A stretch of 39,112 nt of DNA, taken from IMG/VR virus record IMGVR_UViG_3300009088_000003, positions 1-39,112 of that record; one strand, 5' to 3'. Source of the stretch: a virus. Shown here in pieces: positions 1 through 7,979 of the stretch. A program made the translations under genes and the position numbers. The notes beneath the pieces are model-generated. The model saw only the letters and a program-made list of their open reading frames with translations, had not been told where the DNA came from and ran no database searches. Numbering within the stretch: position 1 is the stretch's first letter; every line of letters starts with the position of its first letter.

Positions 1-194
1 AGATTCTCGACGACCTCGGTGCCGGCCCCGCATTCGAAACTGATCTGCGCCATGATGTGCGCGATCAGCAAGTTCGATTCGATCCCATACTTCTCGAACA
101 CAGTCGGCGCGACGCTGGCGATGCCGTCCCGCAGGCCGGGGATCAGGTTGTCCCCGGACGGCCACAAGTTGAACAGGGCGTTAACGAAGGCCAT
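1..194 (-). CDS. Endolysin, GH19 chitinase-like (partial, 3' end missing)
   Basis: Only the first 64 codons are present; the gene runs off the left edge. The start ATG follows directly after the TAA of the esterase gene. The visible N-terminus has the helical layout of GH19 (lysozyme-like) endolysins: a KYGI segment near residue 35, then AHIMAQISFECGAG, which corresponds to the family's AxFLAQ-x-HESG block. Glu54 of SFECG aligns with the general-acid glutamate. The usual His before that Glu is Phe here. The family cleaves the peptidoglycan sugar backbone at the end of infection. No signal peptide is seen, so export would need a holin. Membrane proteins at 9174-9458 and 31647-31853 are candidates. 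Confidence 0.75.
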   Translation of the reverse strand, partial: MAFVNALFNLWPSGDNLIPGLRDGIASVAPTVFEKYGIESNLLIAHIMAQISFECGAGTEVVEN

Positions 195-1088
195 TTAAAA
201 AGGCGCCCCTGAAGCATGCATGGCGTTGTAGACAATGGTTGCGGCCGCGGCAGCACCAGTGTCGTTGAAGTGAATGTTGTCGGCATTGCGATTACTGGCG
301 TTCAGAGAGTCTAAATTGCCGCCAGAGAAAATAGTCGTTCCGTTAACAAGGGCGATCTGAGCATTTTGAACAGCGGTGGAAACTGCTCCGCCATTCCATG
401 TTTCTTCAGCGACGAAAGTGCGAAACCCTGTAAGCCCGCAGGAACCCATTGAGGAAAACATTGAATTCCAAGAATTAGTGTAGTTGACCTGTGAGGTTCC
501 TACGGATTGATCACTCTCGCCTTGACCCCAGAAGAAGGCAAAAGTCACGCCGGTCGTCGACGGGGTCATGCCTCGAGATGCAAGCCGAGAAATAACTTGG
601 CAGACACGATTGTAGAGAGTGGCGGTGGACCAATTAGCGACAGTGGTACCGCTAATGGCGACAGGTGCGACAACGACACGATCGAAGTTGGCATTGGTTA
701 CGAAGGTGTCGGCTACACGAGCGGCGATATTGCCTGGGCCTTGTGGAGCGGTGGTACCGAGTTGAGTGCCGCACATTGCGGCGGTTATGCTGTAACTGCC
801 AGAGTCGTAGAGGTTGAAGCCATCAACGACGGAGGAATTGGTCGGAGTGAAGAGAGTTGGGGTGATGTCTTGCCAGTTGGATTGACCTGCAGTGATCAGG
901 ACTAGGGTCTTAAGGGCCGGGTTTATGGTTTGATTTCGGCCGGTGCCACAGCCGGATTGGACAGCAGCACCAAAGGTTACATCGTTGATTTGGCCCGACC
1001 ATGGATCTGGTTTCGGATTAGCGTAGCGAGAGGCACCTAGCGACGTGAAAGCGAGAAGGGCCAGTAGAATGAAGACGCGAATCCTCAT
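195..1088 (-). CDS. Secreted SGNH/CE6-type acetylesterase, fibre-associated
   Basis: 297 residues. The ATG at 1088 overlaps the upstream fibre gene by ATGA. That start is preferred over a longer reading because it begins a Sec-type signal peptide (Arg-Ile-Arg, then a hydrophobic run to about residue 18). The SGNH/carbohydrate esterase 6 pattern is clear: nucleophile Ser70 in the AGQSN block, WGQGESD at 187-193, and the Asp270/His273 pair in the DNIHF block. Family members remove O-acetyl groups from sugars such as sialic acid or xylan. In a fibre cluster next to the endolysin, I infer that it deacetylates capsule or O-antigen during adsorption. The signal peptide is unusual for a virion protein. 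Confidence 0.82.
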   Translation of the reverse strand: MRIRVFILLALLAFTSLGASRYANPKPDPWSGQINDVTFGAAVQSGCGTGRNQTINPALKTLVLITAGQSNWQDITPTLFTPTNSSVVDGFNLYDSGSYSITAAMCGTQLGTTAPQGPGNIAARVADTFVTNANFDRVVVAPVAISGTTVANWSTATLYNRVCQVISRLASRGMTPSTTGVTFAFFWGQGESDQSVGTSQVNYTNSWNSMFSSMGSCGLTGFRTFVAEETWNGGAVSTAVQNAQIALVNGTTIFSGGNLDSLNASNRNADNIHFNDTGAAAAATIVYNAMHASGAPF

Positions 1089-2839
1089 TGCCAAAGCTCC
1101 GCGTGGATTCCGGTTTGAAGATACGCCACACCAGCCGTGCCATCCCAAGTTGAGGCGGTGGTGGTGGTATTGAATTCAATTGCAGCATAGGTGTGATAGC
1201 CAAGGCCGGGCACACCGGAATAGGTACCAACCACGAGCTGAACAGTAGCTTGTCCAGATCCAATGAAACCGGTAGTGCCAGAGAAAGCGGTCGTGGAATC
1301 TATGCCAATACCGGCGGCCATATTTGTCGATGCGCCTGGAACGCCAGTAGCATAATATTTTATGTAAATTGGATCTTCGTTCAATCCGCGAAGTTGAAGA
1401 ACGACGCAGGAAGTAGAACCATTTATCTCGCGCCAAGTATTGGCTACAGCGTAGGTCCAACTTGCACTATTGATGCCAAGCATCGTAGAAACAGGAACGC
1501 GGTTATAAGCATTGAAAACCGCGAAATTAGCGCCGGTGCATGCAGCAGCGAAACCACCATAGGTGAAATTGATCAGCGCCGAACCATCACTACGTATCGA
1601 ACCGATATAGGTGCCAAAGCCCGCGGCAGGGCCGTTGGTGATCGTGGCGTTATTGGTCCAGATGCCCTGGTTCAGGAGCAAGGCGGTGCCCGCAGAACGC
1701 GTGGTATCGTTGGTCCAAGGCGGGCCTCGAGTACAACGATTAGTTGGGCCCGTGTCGATCCAGCAGAAAATGTCATAAATCGATGTATTGGCGACCGCCG
1801 CCGGGGATTTCGTTGCATCGGTGGTAAGCTGGGAAACTTCAGCGAAGCACGTGGAAACGAAGTTCGAGCCGTTCCATATCGGGATGATGCAGCCGCCATA
1901 AGGCGTCACGAATACGGTATTGGCAGCCGCTTGAGAAGACGTCATCACCTGCACACCCGAGGCGAGAGTGACGCGAACCTGTGGGGTGATGGGAAGTGTG
2001 AAGGTACCGCCTGCAGGCGCGGTAAAAGTGCCATCGGCACGCAGGAAATTAGTAGTGCCGCCGCCCGAAGCGGGGACCGCGCCAGACAGCCCACTCGTAA
2101 ACGTATTTATCAATGCGGTGAGCTGCGTTTGGGTCAGTGCGGCCGGCGTTCCGCCCGCAACTGAGCCAAGAACGGTGTTGGCCCCAATTGTTGGCAAATC
2201 AGTATAGGCTATTGCCCGCGCATTGAACCCGAAGGCTCCGGTTCCGAATAGCGGGACATTGTTGGTTCCGGTAAGCGCTGATTGAACTGTCCCCGATAGT
2301 GGCGACGATGCATCCGAGCGCATCGCAGTAAGGGCGGATCCATTCACCACTGACAGGCCAGTAGTAGCCGTTGGATTGGCGAACGCGGCAGTGCCGCCAG
2401 GAGTGCCGCAATCCTTTAGCCCGCCACCGACAGTAGTGAAACAAGCGCTATCACCGACGACAACCGGCAACGGGGAAACCGTCGGGAAACCTTGCGCAGC
2501 CCCATTGACAATAAATGACAGACTTTGCGCGGCAGCCGTGCCGTAATTTTGCAGGCTAATAGTGGCGGAACCGGTGGTTGACGCCCCGAAGCAAAGCTGA
2601 TTGCGACCGGCGGCGGTCTGCACGTCGGACGATACGCAGATGCCAGCCCCGCCGTTATTGGTCACGCCAATCGAACTGATTGGGCTATTGGTTGCTGATC
2701 CTCCATCCCCAACCACGCCCGAGGTCACCCAGTAAGGAACATGCCCCCGCGTGACGCTGCCTGATTGCTGAACTGCCTGCTGCGCTATCGCAGGAGTGAC
2801 GAATAACGTCAGGACCAGTAGTGCGCTGCGAATTTTCAT
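1085..2839 (-). CDS. Tail fibre-like protein with signal peptide
   Basis: 584 residues, starting with a textbook Sec signal peptide: Lys-Ile-Arg, a hydrophobic core, and AIA before QQ. Just after it comes QSGSVTRGHVPYWVTSG-VVGDGG, a motif I associate with alphaproteobacterial phage fibres. The body is rich in Gly, Ser, Thr and Ala with short hydrophobic strands, and has an FLRADGTFTAPAGG segment near residue 270 that is typical of collagen- or beta-helix-like fibre stalks. The C-terminal third (about 290-584) looks like a beta-rich head with several cysteines and ends in HAELWQ. It overlaps its upstream neighbour by 4 bp (ATGA) and the esterase by 4 bp. It is probably a receptor-binding fibre; its ligand cannot be read from the sequence. 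Confidence 0.75.
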   Translation of the reverse strand: MKIRSALLVLTLFVTPAIAQQAVQQSGSVTRGHVPYWVTSGVVGDGGSATNSPISSIGVTNNGGAGICVSSDVQTAAGRNQLCFGASTTGSATISLQNYGTAAAQSLSFIVNGAAQGFPTVSPLPVVVGDSACFTTVGGGLKDCGTPGGTAAFANPTATTGLSVVNGSALTAMRSDASSPLSGTVQSALTGTNNVPLFGTGAFGFNARAIAYTDLPTIGANTVLGSVAGGTPAALTQTQLTALINTFTSGLSGAVPASGGGTTNFLRADGTFTAPAGGTFTLPITPQVRVTLASGVQVMTSSQAAANTVFVTPYGGCIIPIWNGSNFVSTCFAEVSQLTTDATKSPAAVANTSIYDIFCWIDTGPTNRCTRGPPWTNDTTRSAGTALLLNQGIWTNNATITNGPAAGFGTYIGSIRSDGSALINFTYGGFAAACTGANFAVFNAYNRVPVSTMLGINSASWTYAVANTWREINGSTSCVVLQLRGLNEDPIYIKYYATGVPGASTNMAAGIGIDSTTAFSGTTGFIGSGQATVQLVVGTYSGVPGLGYHTYAAIEFNTTTTASTWDGTAGVAYLQTGIHAELWQ

Positions 2840-3351
2840 AATGATGCACTGCCTATGGTCAGATCCACACCAATTGCATAGATGTCGGCGTTACGGGCTG
2901 CACCTTGCGGGGTCGTCAGCGATAAAAATATCTGGTTAGCGGTGAGATTTGCAGTTGAAAACCGCGCTGAGTTCGCGAACGCCGTCAGCGTCGCCTGCAT
3001 CAGAAGATTCGCATTGGTGAGAGCCGAATAAACCTGCCCGGCGGCAACGATCGCACTGCCGCTCTTGGAAGCACCGGTGTAAAATCCGCCCGCAGCCGTA
3101 GTAATAGAACCCGATGCGTTTGTGATGATGATTCCGGTCAATTGAAAAACCTGGATCGCGCTCTGCACCACGATCGGTTGGTCATTGGTGGAATTGAAGT
3201 CGGCGTTCTGCAGAACGCCTAGTATGCGCTGTCCTGCCACCTGAGGACCGGCATCGCCGATCACGCCATTGGAAATCCACTTTGCTAGGTGGTTGCGGGT
3301 GACCGGCTGGATGAATTCGACGCTCACTGGATCATAAAACCTTGAATTCAA
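2836..3351 (-). CDS. Small fibre-related structural protein
   Basis: 171 residues if translation begins at the TTG at 3351, 20 bp inside the upstream gene. A GTG at 3327, just after that gene's stop, is an alternative. Neither start has a convincing ribosome site. Near the N-terminus is PVTRNHLAKWISNGVIGDAG, clearly the same module as SVTRGHVPYWVTSGVVGDGG in the next gene, so the two proteins share an attachment domain. The remainder is Ala-, Thr- and Ser-rich and beta-like. There is no signal peptide, unlike its fibre neighbours. I infer an adaptor or short fibre subunit. Confidence 0.7.
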   Translation of the reverse strand: MNSRFYDPVSVEFIQPVTRNHLAKWISNGVIGDAGPQVAGQRILGVLQNADFNSTNDQPIVVQSAIQVFQLTGIIITNASGSITTAAGGFYTGASKSGSAIVAAGQVYSALTNANLLMQATLTAFANSARFSTANLTANQIFLSLTTPQGAARNADIYAIGVDLTIGSASL

Positions 3352-3601
3352 TCGCTGATACGGATATCGTCCCAGCCGTAGCTATCGCCCATAATTCCGC
3401 TTGAGCTGCTGCTTCCGAAATAATGAACGGCCTGCCGCCAAGAATCTTTAAGCCATTCGATGAGTCGAGATCCGATCCTCCGACCGCAAAATCATTTGAC
3501 GATTCCACCGCGCCCTGTACCCGGGTCGCGTCAGAACTCCAAATTTGCACTGCCACAGTCGTTACGGAATTCACGGATGATTTTGCGGTTATTAACTTCA
3601 T
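3332..3601 (-). CDS. Small virion protein, unknown
   Basis: 89 residues. The ATG at 3601 has AGGA seven bases upstream. The sequence alternates polar and hydrophobic residues (VTTVAVQIWSSD, RPFIISEAAAQAELWAIAT, TISVSAIEFKVL), as expected of a small all-beta structural protein. The RPFIISEAAAQAELWAI stretch resembles small head- or tail-decoration proteins that occur singly among phage fibre genes. It lies between two other small fibre-cluster genes and overlaps the next one by 20 bp. I do not recognise a named family. Confidence 0.65.
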   Translation of the reverse strand: MKLITAKSSVNSVTTVAVQIWSSDATRVQGAVESSNDFAVGGSDLDSSNGLKILGGRPFIISEAAAQAELWAIATAGTISVSAIEFKVL

Positions 3602-3610
3602 GGTACGATC

Positions 3611-3970
3611 CTATCTATAACTAACTGTGATGTCTGAAGATGTTGCAGAACCGGTTACCAATGTTAATCCGATGCCGTAAGCAACATCATAAAGTAGGCA
3701 TTGCGGCAGGAACCCGGTGGCCGGCAGGGTAATCGTTCCAATTTTGGTGCCTGCTGCGGATGTTCCATCGTAGATTGTTATAGTCGACGAGCCGATAGGA
3801 TTATTAAAACAAACAGTGTGCAGAATGCCATTGCCCGTTCGGGCCAATGCGGTTCCTGTCCCTGTGATATTCAAATACTGGTAACTAGGATTGGATTGCG
3901 CGCAGGCGGCGGCGATCCATGCGAGCGACAGGAATAATCCAGTCAAAATAGCCTTGAAATGTCGCTTCAT
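3611..3970 (-). CDS. Small beta-rich virion protein with signal peptide
   Basis: 119 residues from the ATG at 3970. It has GGAGG five bases upstream and begins a signal peptide: Lys-Arg-His, a hydrophobic core ILTGLFLSLAWIAAA, and ACA before QS. An in-frame start further upstream would run into the previous gene and lose this layout. The mature part has the pattern of small phage beta-sandwich proteins: GILHTVCFNNP, TITIYDGTSAAGTKIGTI, GLTLVTGSATSSDITVSYR. The two Cys in the mature part (VCFN and QCLL) could pair once exported. The role is unknown; it is probably a fibre-tip or decoration component. Confidence 0.72.
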   Translation of the reverse strand: MKRHFKAILTGLFLSLAWIAAACAQSNPSYQYLNITGTGTALARTGNGILHTVCFNNPIGSSTITIYDGTSAAGTKIGTITLPATGFLPQCLLYDVAYGIGLTLVTGSATSSDITVSYR

Positions 3971-3990
3971 CACTTCCTCCGTATTTGGAA

Positions 3991-6531
3991 CTAGTTTAGC
4001 ATTGAAGGGGGTCCGATGTAAAACGACTGTGAAACACTCGTAAACTGACGGGATTGCAGATAACAAGACCAAAAACCGTGCTGATCGACAAAAGCAGCCG
4101 GCAATACGCATAAAGTATAGGTTCGGCTTTCAAAAATGCCTTTTGGGGTTCCAACATCAATTAACCCGACATAAGTGTCCGGCGACGTAATCATGAACTG
4201 GATACCATCGGGCTTGGTGAAAATCATGCTGTAGGAATCGGTCAGATTAAGCTCCGAACCCGCATCGATCAACACGGCAATCGCCTCCCCCACAATGACA
4301 TTATTAGTTGCTGGCGCTTGGAAAAAACGCAAGATATTCACATTGCCAAAAGCAGCATCCAAAGCGATTACTTTTGCCGCGGTCAATCTCGTGGGAATTG
4401 GCGGGATTGGCGGGATTGGCGGAATCAAAATACCAAATATTTCCTGTAATCGATCCGGTATCTTAAGCAGCTTGATCTGATCGAAAAAATTCTGCGTAGC
4501 ATAAAAACTCGCCAGTGACGGCGATGATCCAGCAAACGGACCTTGCGCAAATTCGTTTGAACGCTTGAGACTTATTTTAGCAAACCAATCAACTAGCGCA
4601 TTTTTAATGGTAATTGATTGCGCGGTCGCCTGCAAAAACTCGAAACTGATAGGCGGCTGTTTGATCTTTACAATATCGAAAAACGAAGTCGTTTCTATGA
4701 TCGGCACTAGGAATGGTGCACCGAATGCTTCTTGCGTACGCTCCGGTATTTTCAACAATTTTACTTTATCAAACCACGCTTCATAGGACTCCGGCGTCCA
4801 GAATCGTTGCGGATAGAGCTCGCCGAATCGCTTTGGCGGTTTTAACAGCCTACCGGCATCAAACCAATTCGTGACCGAAAGATTGAAAGAAATTACCAGC
4901 GGCGCCATATCGGTCGGTTTATCGATGATCGGCGGCTTTGGTCTTATCATATCGAAAAAGACCTGTGTGATATAGGCATTGGTCAGCGTCGGCGATGTTC
5001 CTGAAAACGGCCCTTGGGTGAACTCACTAGGACGTTTTAACCAGATTGATTCAAAGAACGGCTGTTCAACAATAGCTAAAGCAACCGTTACGATCGGTGG
5101 GAATACTGGAAGTTGATCGATAATGGGTTGCTTGAGTTTGATAGACTCGAAGAAGGCCGTCGTTTTTATGTTCGACGGCAGAAATGGAACACCGAATGAT
5201 TCGGATAAGCGTTCTGATATTTTCAACAAGCTGTTGGGATCGAAAAAGGATGAAGTTGCAAAGGTACCAGATAGTGGCGGCGAGGTTCCTGTAAATGGAC
5301 CTTGAGTAAATTCGGTAGAGCGCTTTAGCCAAAGCGGTTCGAAGAATGGTTGTTCAACAACGAAAAAGGCAGCGGCCGGAAGAGGATTGAATAGTATTGG
5401 TGCGTTATCTATGGTTGGCTGTTTGAGCCGGATCGTTTCGAAGAATGGCTGCTCAACCACAGTGCTGAGTGTAGCTGCGCGCAGTATTGGTGACGTCTCT
5501 ACCACAGGCTGCTTCAGCCGGATCGATTCGAACTGTGTATCCCCTGCAAGCTTCGGTGGAGGGAATCGAGGAACGATGTCAGGAATAGTGATTATTGATT
5601 GCTTCAGCTTGACCACATCGAAGAAAGCTGATGTTGCAAATATAGGGACTGTGATACTAGGCGGAAAAGCTAGATTCGGCTTAAATCTAAATTCTGGGCC
5701 AAGATTTGGTGCGTAGAATTCGGCGGTGCCACCAAGGGTTACTGCGGCTACAACAGTGGTACCGACTAGCGTCGCAAAGATTTCGTCTTCGGGATAGATG
5801 AGGAAGCAATAGGGATCGGCGTGGAGTAGTGAGGCTTCGCCGGCAGTAAGGATGCGATTCCAACCGGCCCAGTAGTAGATATATCCGTTCAGGCCCCCAC
5901 CAAAGTTCTGGGCATTGGCGGTGCCGCTGTTGAGATTGACCTGCTGGCCAGTGGTCGCGTTGGTGGTGGTTATTGCGCTGACTGAGGTATCCAGCTTGCC
6001 GTCAAAGTACATCAATCCAGCAGTACCTGACGTCGCCACAAATACGCCGGTATGGTAGACATTGGCGGTAAGTGACGCAGCATAGTTAAGCTGGGTGCCA
6101 CCGTTGTTACAGAAAAACGAAAGGTTGGGCCCTGTTATTACATTGAATCCGGCGACATCGACTGAAGCAGTCCCGGTGGATGTGAAATAGTTGGGGGTGC
6201 CTAAGGTGCCAAAGAATCCCGATGCGACAGAATAAGGCGCGGTGTTGGTAAATTTCTGGGTGGCCTGATTGCCCAGAGGAAGTGTGATCGAATCCGAGGT
6301 CGACGTTCCTGGGTATTTGAGGCCGTTACCGAATACGGACGTCGATGTGGTTAGTCGGGTAGTGGACGCGATGATCGCGCCGTGGCCGCTGTTTATCAGA
6401 TCAATAACCTGACCGCCAGCATCGTAGGCGTAAAATACAAGGCCAACTGCAAGCGGATGCCCTCGGTTAATGCGAGGAATGCTTCCCCAAGGCCTCTTCT
6501 GTCCACTACGATATGGTATAGGAAGTTGCAA
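3991..6531 (-). CDS. LamG-headed multi-repeat receptor-binding protein
   Basis: 846 residues in four parts. Residues 25-245 look like a LamG/concanavalin-type jelly roll, ending in GYIYYWAGWNRILTAGEA. Residues 300-700 hold 13 degenerate repeats, each starting with (F/W)F(D/E) and continuing to (K/R)LK(Q/R)P, at 303, 334, 363, 396, 429, 460, 492, 525, 556, 586, 617, 649 and 682. The spacing is 29-33. Residues 703-713 are a Pro-Pro-Ile hinge. Residues 716-846 form a beta-rich domain with FTKPDGIQF and VGTPKGIF. The position between tail proteins and fibres suggests a receptor-binding or tail-spoke protein, with the repeats as a rod or a binding surface. I know no named family for the repeats. 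Confidence 0.78.
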   Translation of the reverse strand: MQLPIPYRSGQKRPWGSIPRINRGHPLAVGLVFYAYDAGGQVIDLINSGHGAIIASTTRLTTSTSVFGNGLKYPGTSTSDSITLPLGNQATQKFTNTAPYSVASGFFGTLGTPNYFTSTGTASVDVAGFNVITGPNLSFFCNNGGTQLNYAASLTANVYHTGVFVATSGTAGLMYFDGKLDTSVSAITTTNATTGQQVNLNSGTANAQNFGGGLNGYIYYWAGWNRILTAGEASLLHADPYCFLIYPEDEIFATLVGTTVVAAVTLGGTAEFYAPNLGPEFRFKPNLAFPPSITVPIFATSAFFDVVKLKQSIITIPDIVPRFPPPKLAGDTQFESIRLKQPVVETSPILRAATLSTVVEQPFFETIRLKQPTIDNAPILFNPLPAAAFFVVEQPFFEPLWLKRSTEFTQGPFTGTSPPLSGTFATSSFFDPNSLLKISERLSESFGVPFLPSNIKTTAFFESIKLKQPIIDQLPVFPPIVTVALAIVEQPFFESIWLKRPSEFTQGPFSGTSPTLTNAYITQVFFDMIRPKPPIIDKPTDMAPLVISFNLSVTNWFDAGRLLKPPKRFGELYPQRFWTPESYEAWFDKVKLLKIPERTQEAFGAPFLVPIIETTSFFDIVKIKQPPISFEFLQATAQSITIKNALVDWFAKISLKRSNEFAQGPFAGSSPSLASFYATQNFFDQIKLLKIPDRLQEIFGILIPPIPPIPPIPTRLTAAKVIALDAAFGNVNILRFFQAPATNNVIVGEAIAVLIDAGSELNLTDSYSMIFTKPDGIQFMITSPDTYVGLIDVGTPKGIFESRTYTLCVLPAAFVDQHGFWSCYLQSRQFTSVSQSFYIGPPSMLN
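4400..4425 (-). repeat. 9-bp tandem repeat coding a Pro-Pro-Ile hinge
   Basis: The plus strand reads GGCGGGATT twice and then a partial copy (4400-4425), preceded by a related GGGAATT. On the coding strand this gives PPIPPIPPIP, at residues 703-712 of the 846-residue protein. It joins the last repeat to the C-terminal domain. Such an array can change length by slippage in steps of three residues without breaking the frame. Confidence 0.75.
4432..5625 (-). repeat. 13 tandem ~31-residue coding repeats
   Basis: This segment of the 846-residue gene encodes 13 diverged repeats in three flavours. Type A has FF(D/E)x(I/V)(K/R)LKQP. Type B has LKR(S/P) followed by EFTQGPFxGTSP. Type C has LLKIPERxQExFG. 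The order is roughly A A A B C A B A C C A B C, which suggests that an A-B-C unit of about 95 residues was itself duplicated. The DNA copies have diverged strongly, so the array is old and under protein-level constraint rather than freshly amplified. Confidence 0.8.
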
Positions 6532-6540
6532 AACCGTTCC

Positions 6541-7029
6541 TTAGTATTGAACGGCGACTGGCCCAACTTTGATCACGTGACCAGAAGCAGAAAGTGCTAC
6601 GCCGGTGCGGTTGCCGATATAGAGTTTGGTTGACCACCATGGAAGGCGAGTGATACCGGAAGCAGCATAAATGTCATTCGCAGCAGTGGCGACATTAGCG
6701 AAAGGGATTATGAAATCAGGCGGACGAGGCAAGTCTGTGGCCGAAGCGTAGTTAGCCTTTTCAAAAGAGGTGCCGCCATCAGGGGAGTAGATAAACCAGC
6801 CTTCAATGAAGCCGCCAGCGGCTGGAGTAAAAGCTCCGCCCGTTAGCATATGAACTTGACCCCAAATACCATTGGCGAAACTGGATTGGGTGAACACACC
6901 GGATGTGCCGCCAACACTGGAAATGACGTTGGCGGTGGAGGCTAACGCATTTAACTCAGTGGTCATCAACGTGACCGGGGTGGTGATGAAGCCACTAGTG
7001 CCCGCGGCTTCAAGGAAATTGGTGGCCAC
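6541..7029 (-). CDS. Small tail/virion structural protein
   Basis: 162 residues from a GTG at 7029 with GGAGG seven bases upstream. The protein is beta-rich, with GGFIEGWFIYSPDGG-type segments followed by DLPRPPDFIIPFANV and ending in VIKVGPVAVQY. I have seen this layout in small virion proteins of podoviruses, usually near the fibres. It lies three bases downstream of the 124-residue gene and nine bases before the repeat protein. No enzymatic motif is visible. It is probably a structural subunit of the tail or spoke. Confidence 0.7.
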   Translation of the reverse strand: MATNFLEAAGTSGFITTPVTLMTTELNALASTANVISSVGGTSGVFTQSSFANGIWGQVHMLTGGAFTPAAGGFIEGWFIYSPDGGTSFEKANYASATDLPRPPDFIIPFANVATAANDIYAASGITRLPWWSTKLYIGNRTGVALSASGHVIKVGPVAVQY

Positions 7030-7032
7030 GGT

Positions 7033-7407
7033 TTATCCTCCTGTGACAGCGTTGAGGATCGCCCTTGCTCCAGCTTGAGTTGTGACGGCTTGGCCACCGA
7101 CATAGGCGACGATGCCGTCCATAATGGTTTTGGCCTGCGCGATTTGGTTGGACGACACCGCACGAGATAGAGTTGGATATGTAGTTAGACTGATTGGGTG
7201 GGCGACGTTTGGTGTGCCATCAGCTGCGCCGGATGATCCGTCTGCGTTGAGGGCAGTAGTGGCCATCGCGGCAACGACTGTTGCCACTGCGTCATCGGTC
7301 CACGCTGCATCGAGGGTCAGCATTTGCTGATAGATGCTCAGCAATTGTTGCGATAGCGACATTAACTGGTTCGCGACTTGAATTGCTTGGGATTGTTGTG
7401 TGGCCAT
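7033..7407 (-). CDS. Small helical virion protein, unknown
   Basis: 124 residues. The N-terminal 45 are Gln-, Leu- and Ser-rich and strongly helical (VANQLMSLSQQLLSIYQQM). The middle is Ala-rich, and the C-terminus is small-residue-rich and ends AGARAILNAVTGG. The start ATG overlaps the stop of the upstream gene by one base. There is no catalytic motif and no signal peptide. Helical proteins of this size occur beside the beta-sandwich virion genes in this position. I infer a structural or assembly role only from context. Confidence 0.65.
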   Translation of the reverse strand: MATQQSQAIQVANQLMSLSQQLLSIYQQMLTLDAAWTDDAVATVVAAMATTALNADGSSGAADGTPNVAHPISLTTYPTLSRAVSSNQIAQAKTIMDGIVAYVGGQAVTTQAGARAILNAVTGG

Positions 7408-7979
7408 TAGTTGAGACTTTCAAGAGAGTACTGATGAACTAGAATGGAATTGGAAGCGCTGGCTGTGGACCATGTACCGAAAAAGTCGACGACGTTGGTG
7501 GCGGTGGAGTCAAAACCAGTTCCAACAGCGGGAGCCGTAGCAGGAAGCATTAGACTTTCAGCGATACCGGCCGCCGCACCTAAGGCAGCGGCACTGGTCC
7601 AAGAGCCAATCCCTAGGATATTAGCCGATGTGCCTGATCCGATAGCCCGGCAAGTCAGGATTGCTTCAAATTCCCAGGTATCGTTGGTCTGGGCCGTTGT
7701 GTTAAGGCTCATAGCCCCGCCGTTGAAGACAACAGTTGTGGCTCCAAATCTTACATCAAGAGTAAGGGTGCCAGGAGCAGCCGTCAAAGTAGATATTCGT
7801 CCTCTGGCAGATACACGAATCGACTTGCCTGGAACCCAGAAGAAGTTCGAGGGTAGCGTGAATCGGGCAGCAGGGGGGATGAGGCTGGTGGCCGTGATCG
7901 TATTTGTTAACGCAGTGCCATCAATCTGCGAGGTGATTAGGCATTCCTGAAATGACAGTGCTGGGCCACCCGACATCAT
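7407..7979 (-). CDS. Beta-sandwich virion protein
   Basis: 190 residues. The ATG at 7979 overlaps the upstream stop by ATGA. The strand pattern is that of a jelly-roll phage structural protein: RFTLPSNFFWVPGKSIRVSARGRI, then TLTLDVRFGATTVVF and NDTWEFEAILTCRAIG, with a C-terminal ILVHQYSLESL. This set of segments is common in small virion proteins of phages from Alphaproteobacteria. It fits a decoration or tail-associated protein, and nothing suggests an enzyme. It is co-translated with its neighbours. Confidence 0.7.
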   Translation of the reverse strand: MMSGGPALSFQECLITSQIDGTALTNTITATSLIPPAARFTLPSNFFWVPGKSIRVSARGRISTLTAAPGTLTLDVRFGATTVVFNGGAMSLNTTAQTNDTWEFEAILTCRAIGSGTSANILGIGSWTSAAALGAAAGIAESLMLPATAPAVGTGFDSTATNVVDFFGTWSTASASNSILVHQYSLESLN

